This document shows positions 36,881 through 47,229 of a DNA stretch of 64,000 nucleotides, piece after piece (within the stretch, counting starts at the first letter, position 1; each line of letters opens with the position of its first letter). Both the position numbers and the translations under genes were made by a program. The notes under the pieces were generated by a model, which ran no database searches, had not been told where the DNA came from, and saw nothing but the letters and a program-made list of their open reading frames with translations. This stretch comes from VAZQ01 sp963725185 (GTDB lineage: Bacteria; Pseudomonadota; Alphaproteobacteria; Rhizobiales; Xanthobacteraceae). Location: assembly GCA_963725185.1 (NCBI GenBank), contig CAVRXO010000006.1, positions 2,976,001-3,040,000 on the forward strand. Direction: 5' to 3'.

Positions 36881-37582
36881 TCAAGCGCTCAGCCGGACCA
36901 GGGCACGGCGGTTCCGCAACAGAACACGCCGCGCAGACAAGAGCTCTATCGCCTGGAGGTTCTCCAGGTGACTCAGGGTGCGGGAAACGGTTTCAATCGT
37001 GAGCCCCAAATGGTCGGCAATGTCCTGTCGCGACATCGGCAGCTCGATCGAATCACCGGTGGAGGAGCGTTCGGCCAAGGCCAGCAGGAAGGCTGCGACG
37101 CGCTCGGGCGCGTTCTTGATGAGCAGCAGCACGTGGTCCTGCAGCCGCCGCAACTCCTTGCCGGTCAGCATCCAAAGCTGAAACGCAACTTCGTGGTCCG
37201 TCTTGGCCCGGGCGATCAGTGTGATGTGCTTGGCCACCAGCACTCTGCATTCAGTGATCGTCTCGGCCGAGTAGGCATGCTCCGCGCCGGTCTCAAGGCC
37301 GAAAGTGTCGCCCTGGAGGTAGAAGCCGCCCACCTGACGACGCCCGTCGGCTAGAACCTTGCAGGTCCGCACCACGCCGCTCATGACTTTGTAGAGGTAG
37401 CCGGCCGGCTCGCCTTCGCCATAAATCTCCGCGTGCCGCCTGAACAACATCGGGGCACCAATGTATTCCATGGCCCCACCGAGCTCACCGGTTTCCATGA
37501 GGGGGCGATTCTGCAATGGGGGCGATCCACTAGGGTGTGATCGGCACAGCGCGTTCATCTGCGTCATCGGCCTAATCCTCAT
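36881..37582 (-). CDS. Crp/Fnr family regulator, FixK-like
   Basis: A 233-residue protein: cyclic-nucleotide-binding-like barrel (about 40-125), dimer helix (130-170) and winged helix-turn-helix (185-215). The recognition helix TIETVSRTLSHLE keeps Glu197, Ser200 and Arg201 in the E-xx-SR spacing that reads TTGA half-sites in FNR and FixK. It lacks the N-terminal cysteine cluster of FNR, so it is FixK/DNR-like and probably depends on upstream signalling rather than an iron-sulfur centre. Being encoded among sixteen matching boxes, it is the obvious candidate to read them. The ATG at 37558 is an alternative start. Confidence 0.9.
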   Translation of the reverse strand: MRIRPMTQMNALCRSHPSGSPPLQNRPLMETGELGGAMEYIGAPMLFRRHAEIYGEGEPAGYLYKVMSGVVRTCKVLADGRRQVGGFYLQGDTFGLETGAEHAYSAETITECRVLVAKHITLIARAKTDHEVAFQLWMLTGKELRRLQDHVLLLIKNAPERVAAFLLALAERSSTGDSIELPMSRQDIADHLGLTIETVSRTLSHLENLQAIELLSARRVLLRNRRALVRLSA

Positions 37583-38076
37583 TCGGTCCCGGCGTCGATC
37601 CGGTGATTGCGACGACCTTTCTTGCAGTGCTGCAGACTCGAGAGCGCCGTCCGTGCGCTATCGGTGCCCGCCGTGGTGCGGCTTTGTCGCGGCCAGCAAT
37701 GAACTGAATGAGTGTCCTATCGGAAGTCCGGACCGCCGGCGCTGCGGTGGCTGCGACTGATTCCGCCCCTTCATATTCGCCTCCCTGTGGCGATCCGCCT
37801 GTTAACTGCAGGCAAGCTAGGGCGCTCGGTCCAGACCGCTCAATTGGACCTAGGTGTGCCTGCGCTGTGAGTAGAGATGCCCGGCTATACTTTGGTTTAG
37901 AATGGCCGGCGGATCTCGCAGAGGGGCGGCTTTGGGCGGTATCCCGGGTATTTACAGCTTGCTAACGAAGATACTTGGCCCGGCGGCGTCGGAAAATCGC
38001 AAGAGGACAGCTTCTTGGCCGACGCAGACCTGATTTAAATCAAAGACGGCTCGCGACGGTGGAGCGAAATTTGCTC
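37583..38076. other. Intergenic region upstream of the FixK-like gene
   Basis: 494 bp between the divergent FixK-like gene and the small gene at 38077. It contains one FixK-type box (38030-38043) and, near 37843, TTGGACCTAGGTGTG, which resembles half of such a box but has wrong spacing. No gene is supported. Confidence 0.5.
38030..38043. promoter_or_regulatory. Near-consensus FixK/FNR-type box
   Basis: CTGATTTAAATCAA, one mismatch in the left half. Its centre is only 40 bp from the ATG at 38077, so a class II start would make that gene nearly leaderless. The assignment is less certain than for the others. Confidence 0.5.
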
Positions 38077-38292
38077 ATGGCGGGAATAGAAAGCACCCAC
38101 GATCCTCTCTCTTCGGCCAAACACCGTGTTGCCGAAGCCCGTGGTATTGTTGAGCGCCAGAAGGCCCTTATCGACAAACTCCGGAGCAACGGCGACGATA
38201 CGGAAGACGCCGAACGGACTCTCTGCGCATTGGTCGAGACCTTGGCCACCCTCGAGGGCCATCTGCGGTCACTTTCCAAGTCCGTTCAGTAG
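38077..38292 (+). CDS. Small coiled-coil protein of unknown function
   Basis: A 71-residue, mostly helical, charged protein starting MAGIESTHDPLSSAKHRVAE, with heptad-like spacing through ARGIVERQKALIDKLRSNG and a C-terminal helix LETLATLEGHLRSLSK. A GGAGCG ribosome site lies ahead of the ATG at 38077; the frame opens at 37975 but that part would overlap the box. Similar short proteins occur in Bradyrhizobium relatives; no function is known. Confidence 0.65.
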   Translation: MAGIESTHDPLSSAKHRVAEARGIVERQKALIDKLRSNGDDTEDAERTLCALVETLATLEGHLRSLSKSVQ

Positions 38293-38372
38293 CATGCCGG
38301 CTCGCGCTGCAATGACGCCGATCCACGCGCTGCCGCGGCCCTCGCCGGGCCTGCCCGCGGGGTAACCCCGAC

Positions 38373-40675
38373 CTAGGTCTTCACGCACAGGACGTGATAA
38401 GTTCCATCGACAAGGTCGGCGCCCTCGATCACTCCTGCGAACCCCGGGAACTGTTGCTCCCGGCTCTGCATGCTGCGCAGGTATCCGATCTGCGGCGAGT
38501 TGGTGCTGCCGAAATTTTCGCCCGACATCAGCATCGGGATACCAGGCGGGTAGGGCATCACCGCGTTGGCGGCGGTGCGCTTGGCGAGCTTGTCGACCGG
38601 TACGGCTTCGACGTCGCCCGCGACCAGGCGCGCGTAGGCCTCGCGCGGCGTCATATCGGCATTCGGCACACCCGCAAAGGCGGCGTTGAGCAGGTCGCCG
38701 GGACGGTTTTCGCGCAAGTACTCGAAAAGCTCGTCGCCAAGCTCGTGCAGCCGGACGTTTCGGTAGCGGTCTGGATATTGCGCCGCGATCTCCGGCAGGA
38801 CCTCGGCGAGCGGACGGTTCTGGTCGTAGGCCCGCTTGAAGGCCAGCAGGTTGGTGAGCAGCGTGCCCCACTTGCCCTTGGTAATGCCGATCGAAAACAG
38901 GACCATCACCTGGAAGTCGGTGACGCGTGTCGGCACGATGCCGAAGCGATTGAACCACGCGTTCAATAGCGCCGCCGGGACTCCCGTCTTCTCCAGCTCG
39001 CCGTCCTCGCCCATCCCCGGAGAAAGGATGCTGACCTTGATTGGGTCCAGCATGCACCAGTCGTCGGCGATGTTGTCGAACCCGTGCCATTTGTCGCCGG
39101 CACGCAGCAGCCACGGCTCCTGGCTCCGGCAGAGCAAATCCGCCGGCGCGTCCGCGAACGCCACGTCGTGGCCGTTGGCCGGGTTTTTCACCGTCTCCGC
39201 GTTCCAGGGCTTGAAGAACCAGTCCTTCTTGTCCGCGAACGTGCGCTCCAGCCGGCCCACCACCTGCCGGAAGTCGACCGCTTCCTCGATCGCTTCCTGG
39301 GTAAGAGAGAGCCCACCGGTACCATCCATCATCGCCGACGCTATGTCATTCGACGCGACGATTGCGTAGAGCGGCGAGGTGGTAGTGTGCATCATGTAGG
39401 CTTGGTTGAAGCGATGGTGATCGATTGCTCCCTTGCCGTCGCGCACATGGATATAGGAGGCTTGCGACAGCGCCGCGAGCATTTTATGCGTGGAATGCGT
39501 GGCAAAGACTGTGGGGCCGTGGTGCTTCGCCGGGTCGCCCCGCATCGCGAAGTGGTCGTCATACATCGGGTTGAAACGGGCGTAGCCGTACCAGGCCTCG
39601 TCGAAGTGGATCCGATCGCAGGATTTCTCGAGCAGGGCCTGCGCGCGCACCGCGTCGTAGCACAGGCCGTCGTACGTGGAGTTGGTGACCACCCGTATAC
39701 CGGTTTCTGGTCGGCGATCTTCTTCGTGAGCGGGCCCGCCTGCGCCTTTGCGCGGATCGTCTTTGGATCCATTTCGGAAGGCGGAATCGGGCCAATGATG
39801 CCGTAACGGTTGCGTGTCGGCAACATGTAGACCGGCCGCGCACCGGTCAGCATCAGGCCTTGCTCGATCGACTTGTGACAGTTGCGGTCGAGGATCACCA
39901 AGTCGTCCTCTTTCATGCACGCCTGCATGATGCTGCGGTTCGAGCCCGACGTGCCGACGACGCCTGAGTAGCTGCGGTGCGCCCCGAAGACTCGCGCCGC
40001 ATACTTCTCGCTCTCGAAGACCGGTCCGGTATGGTCGAGCAGCGATCCCAGTGCCGCGCGCTCTATGCCCATGTCGATGCGAAACGCATTCTCGCCCAGG
40101 AAATCGAAGAACGCGCGCCCCGCGGGATGCTTGGTGAACGCGATGCCGCCCTGGTGGCCGGGGGCCGACCACGAATGCTCGCGCAGCCTCGCATATTCCG
40201 CCAGCACGCGTGCGTACGGAGGCAGGAGCTGCGCCTGGTAGCGTTGGATCGCCGCCATCACGCGGCCGGCGACGAAGTCAGCCGAGTCGTCAAGCAGCCA
40301 GACGAACTCGTCGACCAATTCCGCGGCCTCGATCGTCATGGTACCCCGCGTGCGCTCGCGGTCAGCGAGGAGAAACACCGGCGCCTCCGCATGCCGCTCG
40401 CGCAGCTTGTGCAATAGGGCGGTCGCCTGTGCGTGCGTGCCTTCGCTGTTGAGGCCCAAGTTCCAGTCGAGCAGCACGGCGCGCAACGACGCGTCCGAGC
40501 CTACGATCGCGTGACCGTCCTCGTAGGAGACTGCCCTGACGACGTCGACGTTACGCGCGGCAAGTGCCGCCGCGAGGCTTTCCGTGGCCCGGCCGAGCGC
40601 CGTGTCCAGCTTCGCCAGTTCGTCGTCCACCACAAGGACACGCGATCGCATGGGAGCTGCAGTTGGATTCAGCAT
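38373..40675 (-). pseudogene. Orn/Lys/Arg decarboxylase, class I PLP type, frameshifted
   Basis: The N-terminal frame carries a receiver-like wing domain and the start of the PLP domain (HSWSAPGHQGGIAF, LDHTGPVFESEKYAARVFG, ILDRNCHKSIEQGL). The rest, from VVTNSTYDGLCYDAV through the PLP-lysine motif ATHSTHKMLAALSQAS to the C-terminus, is in another frame. The break is at about 39699-39706. Joined, it is an inducible-type amino-acid decarboxylase of about 766 residues. Such enzymes consume a cytoplasmic proton per turnover. It is the last gene of a five-gene minus-strand operon with two antiporters, a binding protein and a second decarboxylase. Arginine, lysine and ornithine cannot be distinguished here. 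Confidence 0.85.
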
Positions 40676-40733
40676 GGGGTTGTGCCTTCCTGACCGTGAA
40701 TGATGGATGTCGGCGGAATGACGATCGTGAGCC

Positions 40734-42089
40734 TCATGTTGTTCGCCAGGACGATGCAGTCGAGCCGTGCCCCGCGCCGGCGGGTGAGGCGCGACGCCGC
40801 TGCCAGATGAACACCGGAATACCCAGTATCAGCAGCACCAAGCCGTAGAGCACCGGCTCCGCGCCGCAGCCGTAAAGCGTGAATACCGCGAACACGAAAG
40901 CGATCAGCTCGACGGGTGTCGGGCGCGGAACCGGCCCGCCGCCTGCGGCGTGCGCCGCCACCAGCCCGCCGGCAAGGGCGCAAAACGCATAGGGAATGAC
41001 CGCGGCCATGGTGCTCAGGCCGACGACCAGATTGTAGAATGCGGAGAATCCCGGCGAGCCGGCCGCCTGGACCAGCACCAGCACGGTGGCGAACGTGGCC
41101 GACACCACGATGCCGATTGCCGGCACTCCCGTCCGTGACAGTCGGGCGAAGAGCGGCGGGAACAACTCGTCCCGCGCCGCCGCCATCGGCACTTGTCCCA
41201 AAAGCAGCGTCCAGCCATTGAGAGCGCCGATCGATGAAAGGATCACGGCGATCGAAATTGCGGTTGCGCCCCAGGGACCCCATAGAATCCTTGCCGCGTC
41301 CGAGAACGGCGCGACCGAGCTCAGGAGCTGTTCATGCGGCACCACGCCTATTACCGCCACGGTGCCGAGCACGTACAGGACCGCCGCGATGGTGATGCCG
41401 AGGATGGTCGAGCGCGGGATGGTGCGTTTGGCATCCCTCACGTCGCCGGCAGGAACCGTAGCGGACTCCAGGCCAAAATACGCGAACATCGTGATTGGCG
41501 CGAGCGCAGCGCTCGCGCTGAACAAGGACGTGCCGCTCGGGTTGAACTCGCTGAAGTGCGAGGGATCGATGTAGAGCAACCCGAGCAAGGCGATCGCCCC
41601 GAACGGCACCAGCTTCGAGTAGGTCGTGATCTCGGCAAATATGCCGGCGGCCTTGACGCCGCGCAGGTTGACGAGCACCACGGCCCAAATCGCAGCGACC
41701 GTGAATACCACCGCCATCGTCCGATTGTGCAAGGCCGGATATACATTCATCACCGCACCGGCAAACGCGATCGCGATCACCGGCAGCGATGCCCAGATCG
41801 AGATCCAATAGCCCCATGCGACCCAGAAGCCGGCGAAGTCGCCGTAAGCTATCCGGGTGTAGGCGTAGGGGCCACCGGTTGCCGGCACCAGTCGCGCGAG
41901 CTTGGCAAAAGTGAGGCCGAGGCAGATCGCGCCGGTGCCCATCACGATCCAAGCCAGGATGGCAAGGTTGCCGTAAGGAGCAACCGCCGCCGGCGACAGA
42001 TAGAAACCGGAGCCGACCATGTTGCCGACCACGATGGCGGTGCACGCCGCGACGCCAAGACCCCTATTCGTATCGCCCGGCGCGCTCAT
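40734..42089 (-). CDS. APC family amino-acid/polyamine antiporter (AdiC-like)
   Basis: A 451-residue inner-membrane protein with 12 predicted helices. The first is GVAACTAIVVGNMVGSGFYL, containing the G-S-G substrate motif of AdiC and PotE, and LVPATGGPYAYTRIAYGDF is APC-typical. Antiporters of this group swap an amino acid for its decarboxylated amine, so pairing with the decarboxylase 58 bp downstream is natural. The C-terminal 20 residues are short and Ala/Ser-rich. Confidence 0.88.
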   Translation of the reverse strand: MSAPGDTNRGLGVAACTAIVVGNMVGSGFYLSPAAVAPYGNLAILAWIVMGTGAICLGLTFAKLARLVPATGGPYAYTRIAYGDFAGFWVAWGYWISIWASLPVIAIAFAGAVMNVYPALHNRTMAVVFTVAAIWAVVLVNLRGVKAAGIFAEITTYSKLVPFGAIALLGLLYIDPSHFSEFNPSGTSLFSASAALAPITMFAYFGLESATVPAGDVRDAKRTIPRSTILGITIAAVLYVLGTVAVIGVVPHEQLLSSVAPFSDAARILWGPWGATAISIAVILSSIGALNGWTLLLGQVPMAAARDELFPPLFARLSRTGVPAIGIVVSATFATVLVLVQAAGSPGFSAFYNLVVGLSTMAAVIPYAFCALAGGLVAAHAAGGGPVPRPTPVELIAFVFAVFTLYGCGAEPVLYGLVLLILGIPVFIWQRRRASPAGAGHGSTASSWRTT

Positions 42090-42298
42090 TTTGCTTTTCC
42101 CACCTGTTGTGGATCGCCGATGAGGTACCTTGCGCTCATCGGGCTCATTCGATGCCGGAGACCGCCGATGTTATGGTCGTGCCGGCCTCTCCGCCTTGCC
42201 GGTCCATTTCGTGGCCGCGGCAGCCGATCGTTATCAAGCTGTTGGAAGCGGGGTGATGCTCTCTCACGCGTGGCAAAACGCTTCGCGGTGTCAGCGCC

Positions 42299-43252
42299 TC
42301 ATTCCTGCAGCACGTTCGTCCGGAAGAAGGCGAGCGCACTTTCGTCCGGCTCTCCGAACCATTTCATGTACAAGCCTTCGAAGTCCTTGGACGCAAACAG
42401 CCCGCTCAAGGTCTTGTCGACCAGCAAGCGGAAATCGTCGTCATTGCGCGCGAGCGCCAGGGCCAGCGGCTCGTTGGTGAAGAGCCGGTCAAGCACCACC
42501 AAATTCGCGGCCGAGGCGTTGCGCTTCGCGGCCTCGAGAAGGAGAGCGCGATCTCCGAAGAAGACGTCGGAGCTGCGGTCGACCACGCGTGCGATACCCG
42601 CGTCATAGCTGTCCACCGGCACGACAGTCGCGCTGATCTGGAAGGCGTCGAGTTGGCCCGCCAGCCAACTCACCGCGGTCGTACCGGCGACGATCGTGAA
42701 GGTCTTGTTTTCCAGGAGGGTTCTAGCCGGAGACGCACGCCATACCGGGTGGGAGGGGGGCTGGCCCTCGGCCAGGATCTGCCGCAGAGCCGCCGGGGCG
42801 TCCGCGCGCAGCAAGGCACCGATCCCGCTCGGGAAGATCGGGATCGAGAACGCGACCTCCTTCCTGGCGGCGAGAGTCACGGAGTCTGCGCCGCACAGGA
42901 GATCGACCTTGCCCTGCTGCACGGCGCTGAATCGATCCGCAAGCGTGACTGGGGTCCATACGACCGTCAGCGTGGCGAGCCCGAGCTCGCTTTTCACCTG
43001 ATCCGCGATTTTCCCGCACAGCGCCGTGGAATAGCCGGCTGCGGCGCCCGACTGGTCCCGATAGGAAAACGGCTGGGCATCGGTTCGATAGCCGAGCGTG
43101 ATCTTTCCGGTTTCTTTGATCCGATCCAAGGTGGCCGCCGAGGCCGGCGCCGCACCGAGGAACGACGGCGCCGCCGCGAGACAGACGCTGATCGCAAACG
43201 CCACGATCCGAACACGATGCCCCGCGGGGCTTTCCGACCCTATGCGCTGCAT
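42299..43252 (-). CDS. Periplasmic amino-acid-type solute-binding protein
   Basis: A 317-residue protein with a signal peptide (residues about 12-40, ending PASAA). It has a type II periplasmic binding fold: TLDRIKETGKITLGYRTDAQ, PFSYRDQSGAAAGYSTALC and a C-terminal LYMKWFGEPDE. It is of the family that binds polar amino acids for ABC importers, but no permease or ATPase gene is nearby. Its place between two antiporters and two decarboxylases suggests it captures the decarboxylase substrate or senses it (inference). The ATG at 43252 is preferred over 43270. Confidence 0.87.
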   Translation of the reverse strand: MQRIGSESPAGHRVRIVAFAISVCLAAAPSFLGAAPASAATLDRIKETGKITLGYRTDAQPFSYRDQSGAAAGYSTALCGKIADQVKSELGLATLTVVWTPVTLADRFSAVQQGKVDLLCGADSVTLAARKEVAFSIPIFPSGIGALLRADAPAALRQILAEGQPPSHPVWRASPARTLLENKTFTIVAGTTAVSWLAGQLDAFQISATVVPVDSYDAGIARVVDRSSDVFFGDRALLLEAAKRNASAANLVVLDRLFTNEPLALALARNDDDFRLLVDKTLSGLFASKDFEGLYMKWFGEPDESALAFFRTNVLQE

Positions 43253-43285
43253 GATTCCATCTCCTCTCAATCGCGTCTGTTGCGG

Positions 43286-44632
43286 TCACTCCGCCGCGGC
43301 GAGCGTGGTTGCAGCCTGCTGCCTTGATGTGAAGCGGGGCGCGATGAAGCCCCAGATGACGAAGGCGATTCCCATCATCACCATGCCACCGAGCACGGCA
43401 TCCTTGCCGGACGCATAGATCGCGTAGACGCTGTAGAGCATCGCCACCAGCGCCACTGCGGCGTTGCGCCGATAGAGCGTCTCGCTGACCGCCTCCGCCT
43501 TCATCATCACCATCAGGGCTGAGAGCGCGACGATATAGGGAACGACGTTGGTGACGACGGCGAGGTTCACCAGGGCGGAGAACTGCTCGCTCAGGGTGGG
43601 CGAGATCGTGGACAACGCCAGCACGGATTGGACGATTCCCAGCACGATCATTCCGATGATCGGCGCCCCCAGCCGGTTCACCTTCGAGAAGAACGCGGGG
43701 AACATGCGTTCGTCCGCCGCCGCCTTTCCGGTCTGGGCAATCGTGAACTGCCAGCCCAGAAGCGAGCCCAGGCAGGCCAGCACCGAGAGCGCCATGATGA
43801 TGGAGCCGACTGTCGGGTTGAACATGTGGGTGTAGGCGAGACCGAACGGTCCGGTCGATTTCGCCAGCTCGGCATTGGGGACGATGCCCTGGATCACCGT
43901 GGTGGACAGTATGTAGATGACGGCGGCGCCCAGCGTGCCGAACATGCAGGCCAGCGGGACGTCCCGTTTGGGATTCTCCACCGCAGCCGAGTTCTGGGCG
44001 GCGGATTCCATGCCCAAGAAGGCCCATAAGGTGAGCGAGATGCTCGATCCCATGCCTTGCGCCAGGCTGAGCCCTTTGGGATTCCAGGCCGCCGCGAATA
44101 TTTCCGGCTTGAACCAGAGCCAGCCGATGAGCGAGAGCATTCCCACCGGAATGATGACTCCCCACACCGTCACCGAGCCGATGCGCCCGGTCAGGCTCGG
44201 ACCGCCGAAGTTTGCGACCGTGGTCAGCCACAACAACGCAATCACGCCGATGCAGGTGGTGATCGGTGTCGATGAAAGCCAAGGAAAGAACGCCGCCAGG
44301 TATCCGAGCGCGGAGATCGCGATCGCAACGTTGCCGATCGCGAGCGAAAGAAAGTAGAGAAAGAACACTATGAAGTAGCCGGATTTGCCGTATGCATCCT
44401 CGGCATAGGCCGACATGCCTCCCGGGCGCTGATTGAGCAGGCCGGCCTGCGCGAACCCGTAAGCGATCGCCATCGAGCCCAACGCCGTCACGATCCATGA
44501 CAGCAGCGAGATCGCGCCGACCTGTGCCATGTTGGCCGGCAGCATGATGATGCCCGAGCCCATCATGTTCACCGCGACGATGAACGTCAGCTGGACCAGG
44601 CTCATCCGCTTCGCTTGGCTCTGCTCTGCCAT
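43286..44632 (-). CDS. Putrescine-ornithine/amino-acid antiporter (PotE-like)
   Basis: A 448-residue APC-family protein with 12 helices. MSLVQLTFIVAVNMMGSGII is close to PotE, and later NQRPGGMSAYAEDAYGKSGY and VPNAELAKSTGPFGLAYTHM agree. PotE-type proteins import ornithine (or lysine) in exchange for putrescine (or cadaverine). It starts 99 bp after the upstream decarboxylase stop. Together these give a complete proton-consuming cycle. Confidence 0.9.
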   Translation of the reverse strand: MAEQSQAKRMSLVQLTFIVAVNMMGSGIIMLPANMAQVGAISLLSWIVTALGSMAIAYGFAQAGLLNQRPGGMSAYAEDAYGKSGYFIVFFLYFLSLAIGNVAIAISALGYLAAFFPWLSSTPITTCIGVIALLWLTTVANFGGPSLTGRIGSVTVWGVIIPVGMLSLIGWLWFKPEIFAAAWNPKGLSLAQGMGSSISLTLWAFLGMESAAQNSAAVENPKRDVPLACMFGTLGAAVIYILSTTVIQGIVPNAELAKSTGPFGLAYTHMFNPTVGSIIMALSVLACLGSLLGWQFTIAQTGKAAADERMFPAFFSKVNRLGAPIIGMIVLGIVQSVLALSTISPTLSEQFSALVNLAVVTNVVPYIVALSALMVMMKAEAVSETLYRRNAAVALVAMLYSVYAIYASGKDAVLGGMVMMGIAFVIWGFIAPRFTSRQQAATTLAAAE

Positions 44633-44731
44633 GACGGGTCTCCTTCCTTGCCGGCCCCTCCCTCGCGGATCACGTAGGTGTGGAACTTGATGCGGGGATC
44701 GGGATGGTGGGGGCTTTTACGTCGCGCGGGA

Positions 44732-46994
44732 TCATTTCTCGCTCCCCTGCGCCACGCAGTCCACGAGATAGCGTCTTCCGCTTGCCGTAGGCTCGAAGCG
44801 CAGCCCATGGATATCGGTCTCGAAGCCAGGAAACTGCTGGTCGAATTTGCGGGCATCCAGGAGGTAGTCGTGAATCGATTTGGTCGCCGCCGTCAGCCGT
44901 TCGCCCGGCATGATCACCGGGATGCCGGGCGGATAGGGCACCACCATGACCGCCAGGACGCGACCCATGAGCCGGTCGATCTCTACGCTCTCGACCCTCC
45001 CGCGCACGAGGCATTCGTAGGCATCGGCCGGGCGCATCGCCAGCTCGGGGAGCGTGGTGTACATGTCCTTTTGCGCCTTCGGCAGATCGAAGTCGCGGTA
45101 CGCGCGATGCACCCGCTCGCAGAGATCCTTGAGCCCCATTTCGGCGTAGGCCTCGGGATGCGCCGCCACCAGCGCCGGCAGCACGCGCGTGAGTGGAGCA
45201 TTGGCGTCGTAGAGATCCTTGAAGTTGATGAGCTCGGTGACCAGCGTGCTCCATTTCCCCTTGGTGATGCCCATCGAGAACAAGACGAGGAATGAATACA
45301 GGCCGGTCTTTTCGATCTCGATCCGGCGCGACGACAGGAATTTCACCACCACGGCGGCGGGTATTCCCTGCTTCTGCATGACGCCGTCCGGCGACAGCCC
45401 CGGCGTGAGGATGGTCACCTTGATCGGGTCGACGAGGACATGATTCTCGGCAAGTCCTTCGAAATCCGTGCCATCCGTCGCCGGGCTTGAGCACCCAGGC
45501 GGATCTCTCATCGACCGGAGCTGCGCCCATGGCGTCGGGCTGCCAGATGTCGAACCACCACGAATCCTTCATCTGCCCCTTCACCGCGGTCATGGCGCGG
45601 CGGAAGCTGAGCGCTTCATCGTGCGTCTCTTGCACCAGCGCCCTCCCGGCCGGCTGCTCCATCATCGCCGCCGCGACGTCACACGACGCGATGATGCCGT
45701 ACTGGGGAGATGTCGACGTGTGCATCATGAACGCTTCGTTGAAGCGCGCCATGTCCAGCTGCTTCTTCTCGGCGTGCTGGATATGGATCATCGAGGATTG
45801 CGACAGCGCGGCCAAAAGCTTGTGGGTGGAGTGGGTGGCGAAGGTGATGGCGTGCGGCGAACGTGCCGGCTGTCCCGACGAGATCCCATGATAACCGTCA
45901 TAGAACTCGTGGAAGTTCGCGTAGCCATACCAAGCCTCGTCGAAGTGGAGTACCTCCACTGCGTCGCCCACGATCTGCTTGATGGCATCGACGTTGTAGC
46001 AAAGGCCGTCGTAGGTGGAGTTGGTCATCACCATGAGGCGGACCTTGCCGCTCGTTTTCCCGGCGAGCGGGCTGGCGGCGATCTTCCTGCGGATCGATTC
46101 GGGAGCGAACTGCTCGCGCGAGATCGGTCCGATAATCCCGAGCCCGTTGCGCGAGGGGATAAGGTAGATCGGGGTCGCCCCGGTCATGATCAGCGAGTGC
46201 AGGATGGATTTGTGGCAGTTGCGATCGCACAGCACGAGATCGCCCTGGCTTACCATCCCGTGCCACACGATCTTGTTCGAGGTCGACGTGCCGCCGACGA
46301 CGAACAGCGTTTCGTCGCTGCCGAATATGCGCGCGGCGTTGCGCTCGCCGGCGGCGATCGGACCGGTATGGTCGAGCAGCGAGCCGAGCTGCCCGACCGA
46401 GACTGAAATGTCGGATCGAAGCGTGTTCTCGCCGAAAAACTCATAGAACAGCTGACCGACGGGACTCTTTCGGAACGCAACGCCGCCGCCGTGGCCGGGG
46501 GTATGCCAGGAGTAGCTGGCGTGCAGCGTGTAGTCCATCAGCGCCCTGAACATCGGCGGCGGCAGACGCTCGAGGTACAACTCCGCCGCGCGGGCGATTA
46601 CGCGGGCCAGGAACGGCGGCGAATCCTCGAACAGTTTCATGAACGCGTTTGCGTGCTTCAGCACGCTGGCCGGCACCATCTCAGCGGTGAGTTGGTCGCC
46701 GAACAGAAAGATCGGCAGCTGGACGTTGCGCCCGCGCTTTGCAACCAGCACCTCTTCGAGCACCTGCCATTGCTTCGCATCGGCGGCGGCGCCGTCGACC
46801 GATACCAGCCAACACGATTCATTGTTCGCGACGTTGACCAGGCGCCGCGCGTCCTCGTAGCTGAGGCCGCCGACCACGCGGAATCCTTCTTTCTCGATCG
46901 CGGCCGCAAGTTGTCGCATGCCACGGCCGGCCGCGCGCTTGCCTTCGTAATCCTCGTCGATGATGGCGATGGGAAAAGCATGAAGAAATTTCAC
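44732..46994 (-). pseudogene. Second Orn/Lys/Arg decarboxylase, frameshifted
   Basis: An enzyme of about 753 residues. Wing domain (MKFLHAFPIAIIDEDYEGKR), PLP domain with HASYSWHTPGHGGGVAF, CDRNCHKSILHSLIMTGATP and the lysine motif ATHSTHKLLAALSQSS, all in one frame to PGDGWHGF. After the break at 45462-45464 the C-terminus runs on in another frame (EGLAENHVLVDPIKVTILTP to VAQGSEK). One extra base in the AAA (minus-strand TTT) explains it. It is the first gene of the decarboxylase/antiporter operon, 88 bp from a consensus FixK-type box. It shares order and motifs with the decarboxylase at 38373 but is clearly diverged, so the two probably differ in substrate. Confidence 0.86.
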
Positions 46995-47081
46995 GAATTC
47001 ACCTCCAGGGGGGAAGCCAAGGGTGATCGACGATGAATAGTTGCTTTCCTGTTGATGATCGCTGCGCCAGAGAACACGGTA

Positions 47082-47095
47082 TTGATGTAGATCAA
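47082..47095. promoter_or_regulatory. FixK/FNR-type box for the decarboxylase operon
   Basis: TTGATGTAGATCAA, identical to the two boxes near 18-19 kb. The minus-strand start (about 47047) lies 53 bp before the ATG at 46994. Confidence 0.85.
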
Positions 47096-47229
47096 GAATT
47101 ACGAGAAAGGCGAAAGTGGAGATGTCATGCTTGAGCGAAAGGTCGCGGGCGCGGTGCCGGCAAGACCGTCGGTACGCACGGGCGGAAATGGCGGGCGGGC
47201 ATCCGCCGACGAGGCCGGGATCGCCTGTT

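Noticed and set aside
37838..37856. TTGGACCTAGGTGTG as a seventeenth FixK-type box
   Set aside because: Spacing and right half-site do not fit; only the CCTAGG core is shared with the box at 30077.
42723..44498. 591-residue minus-strand frame across two genes
   Set aside because: Out-of-frame overlap of the PotE-like and binding-protein genes, both of which are supported by motifs.
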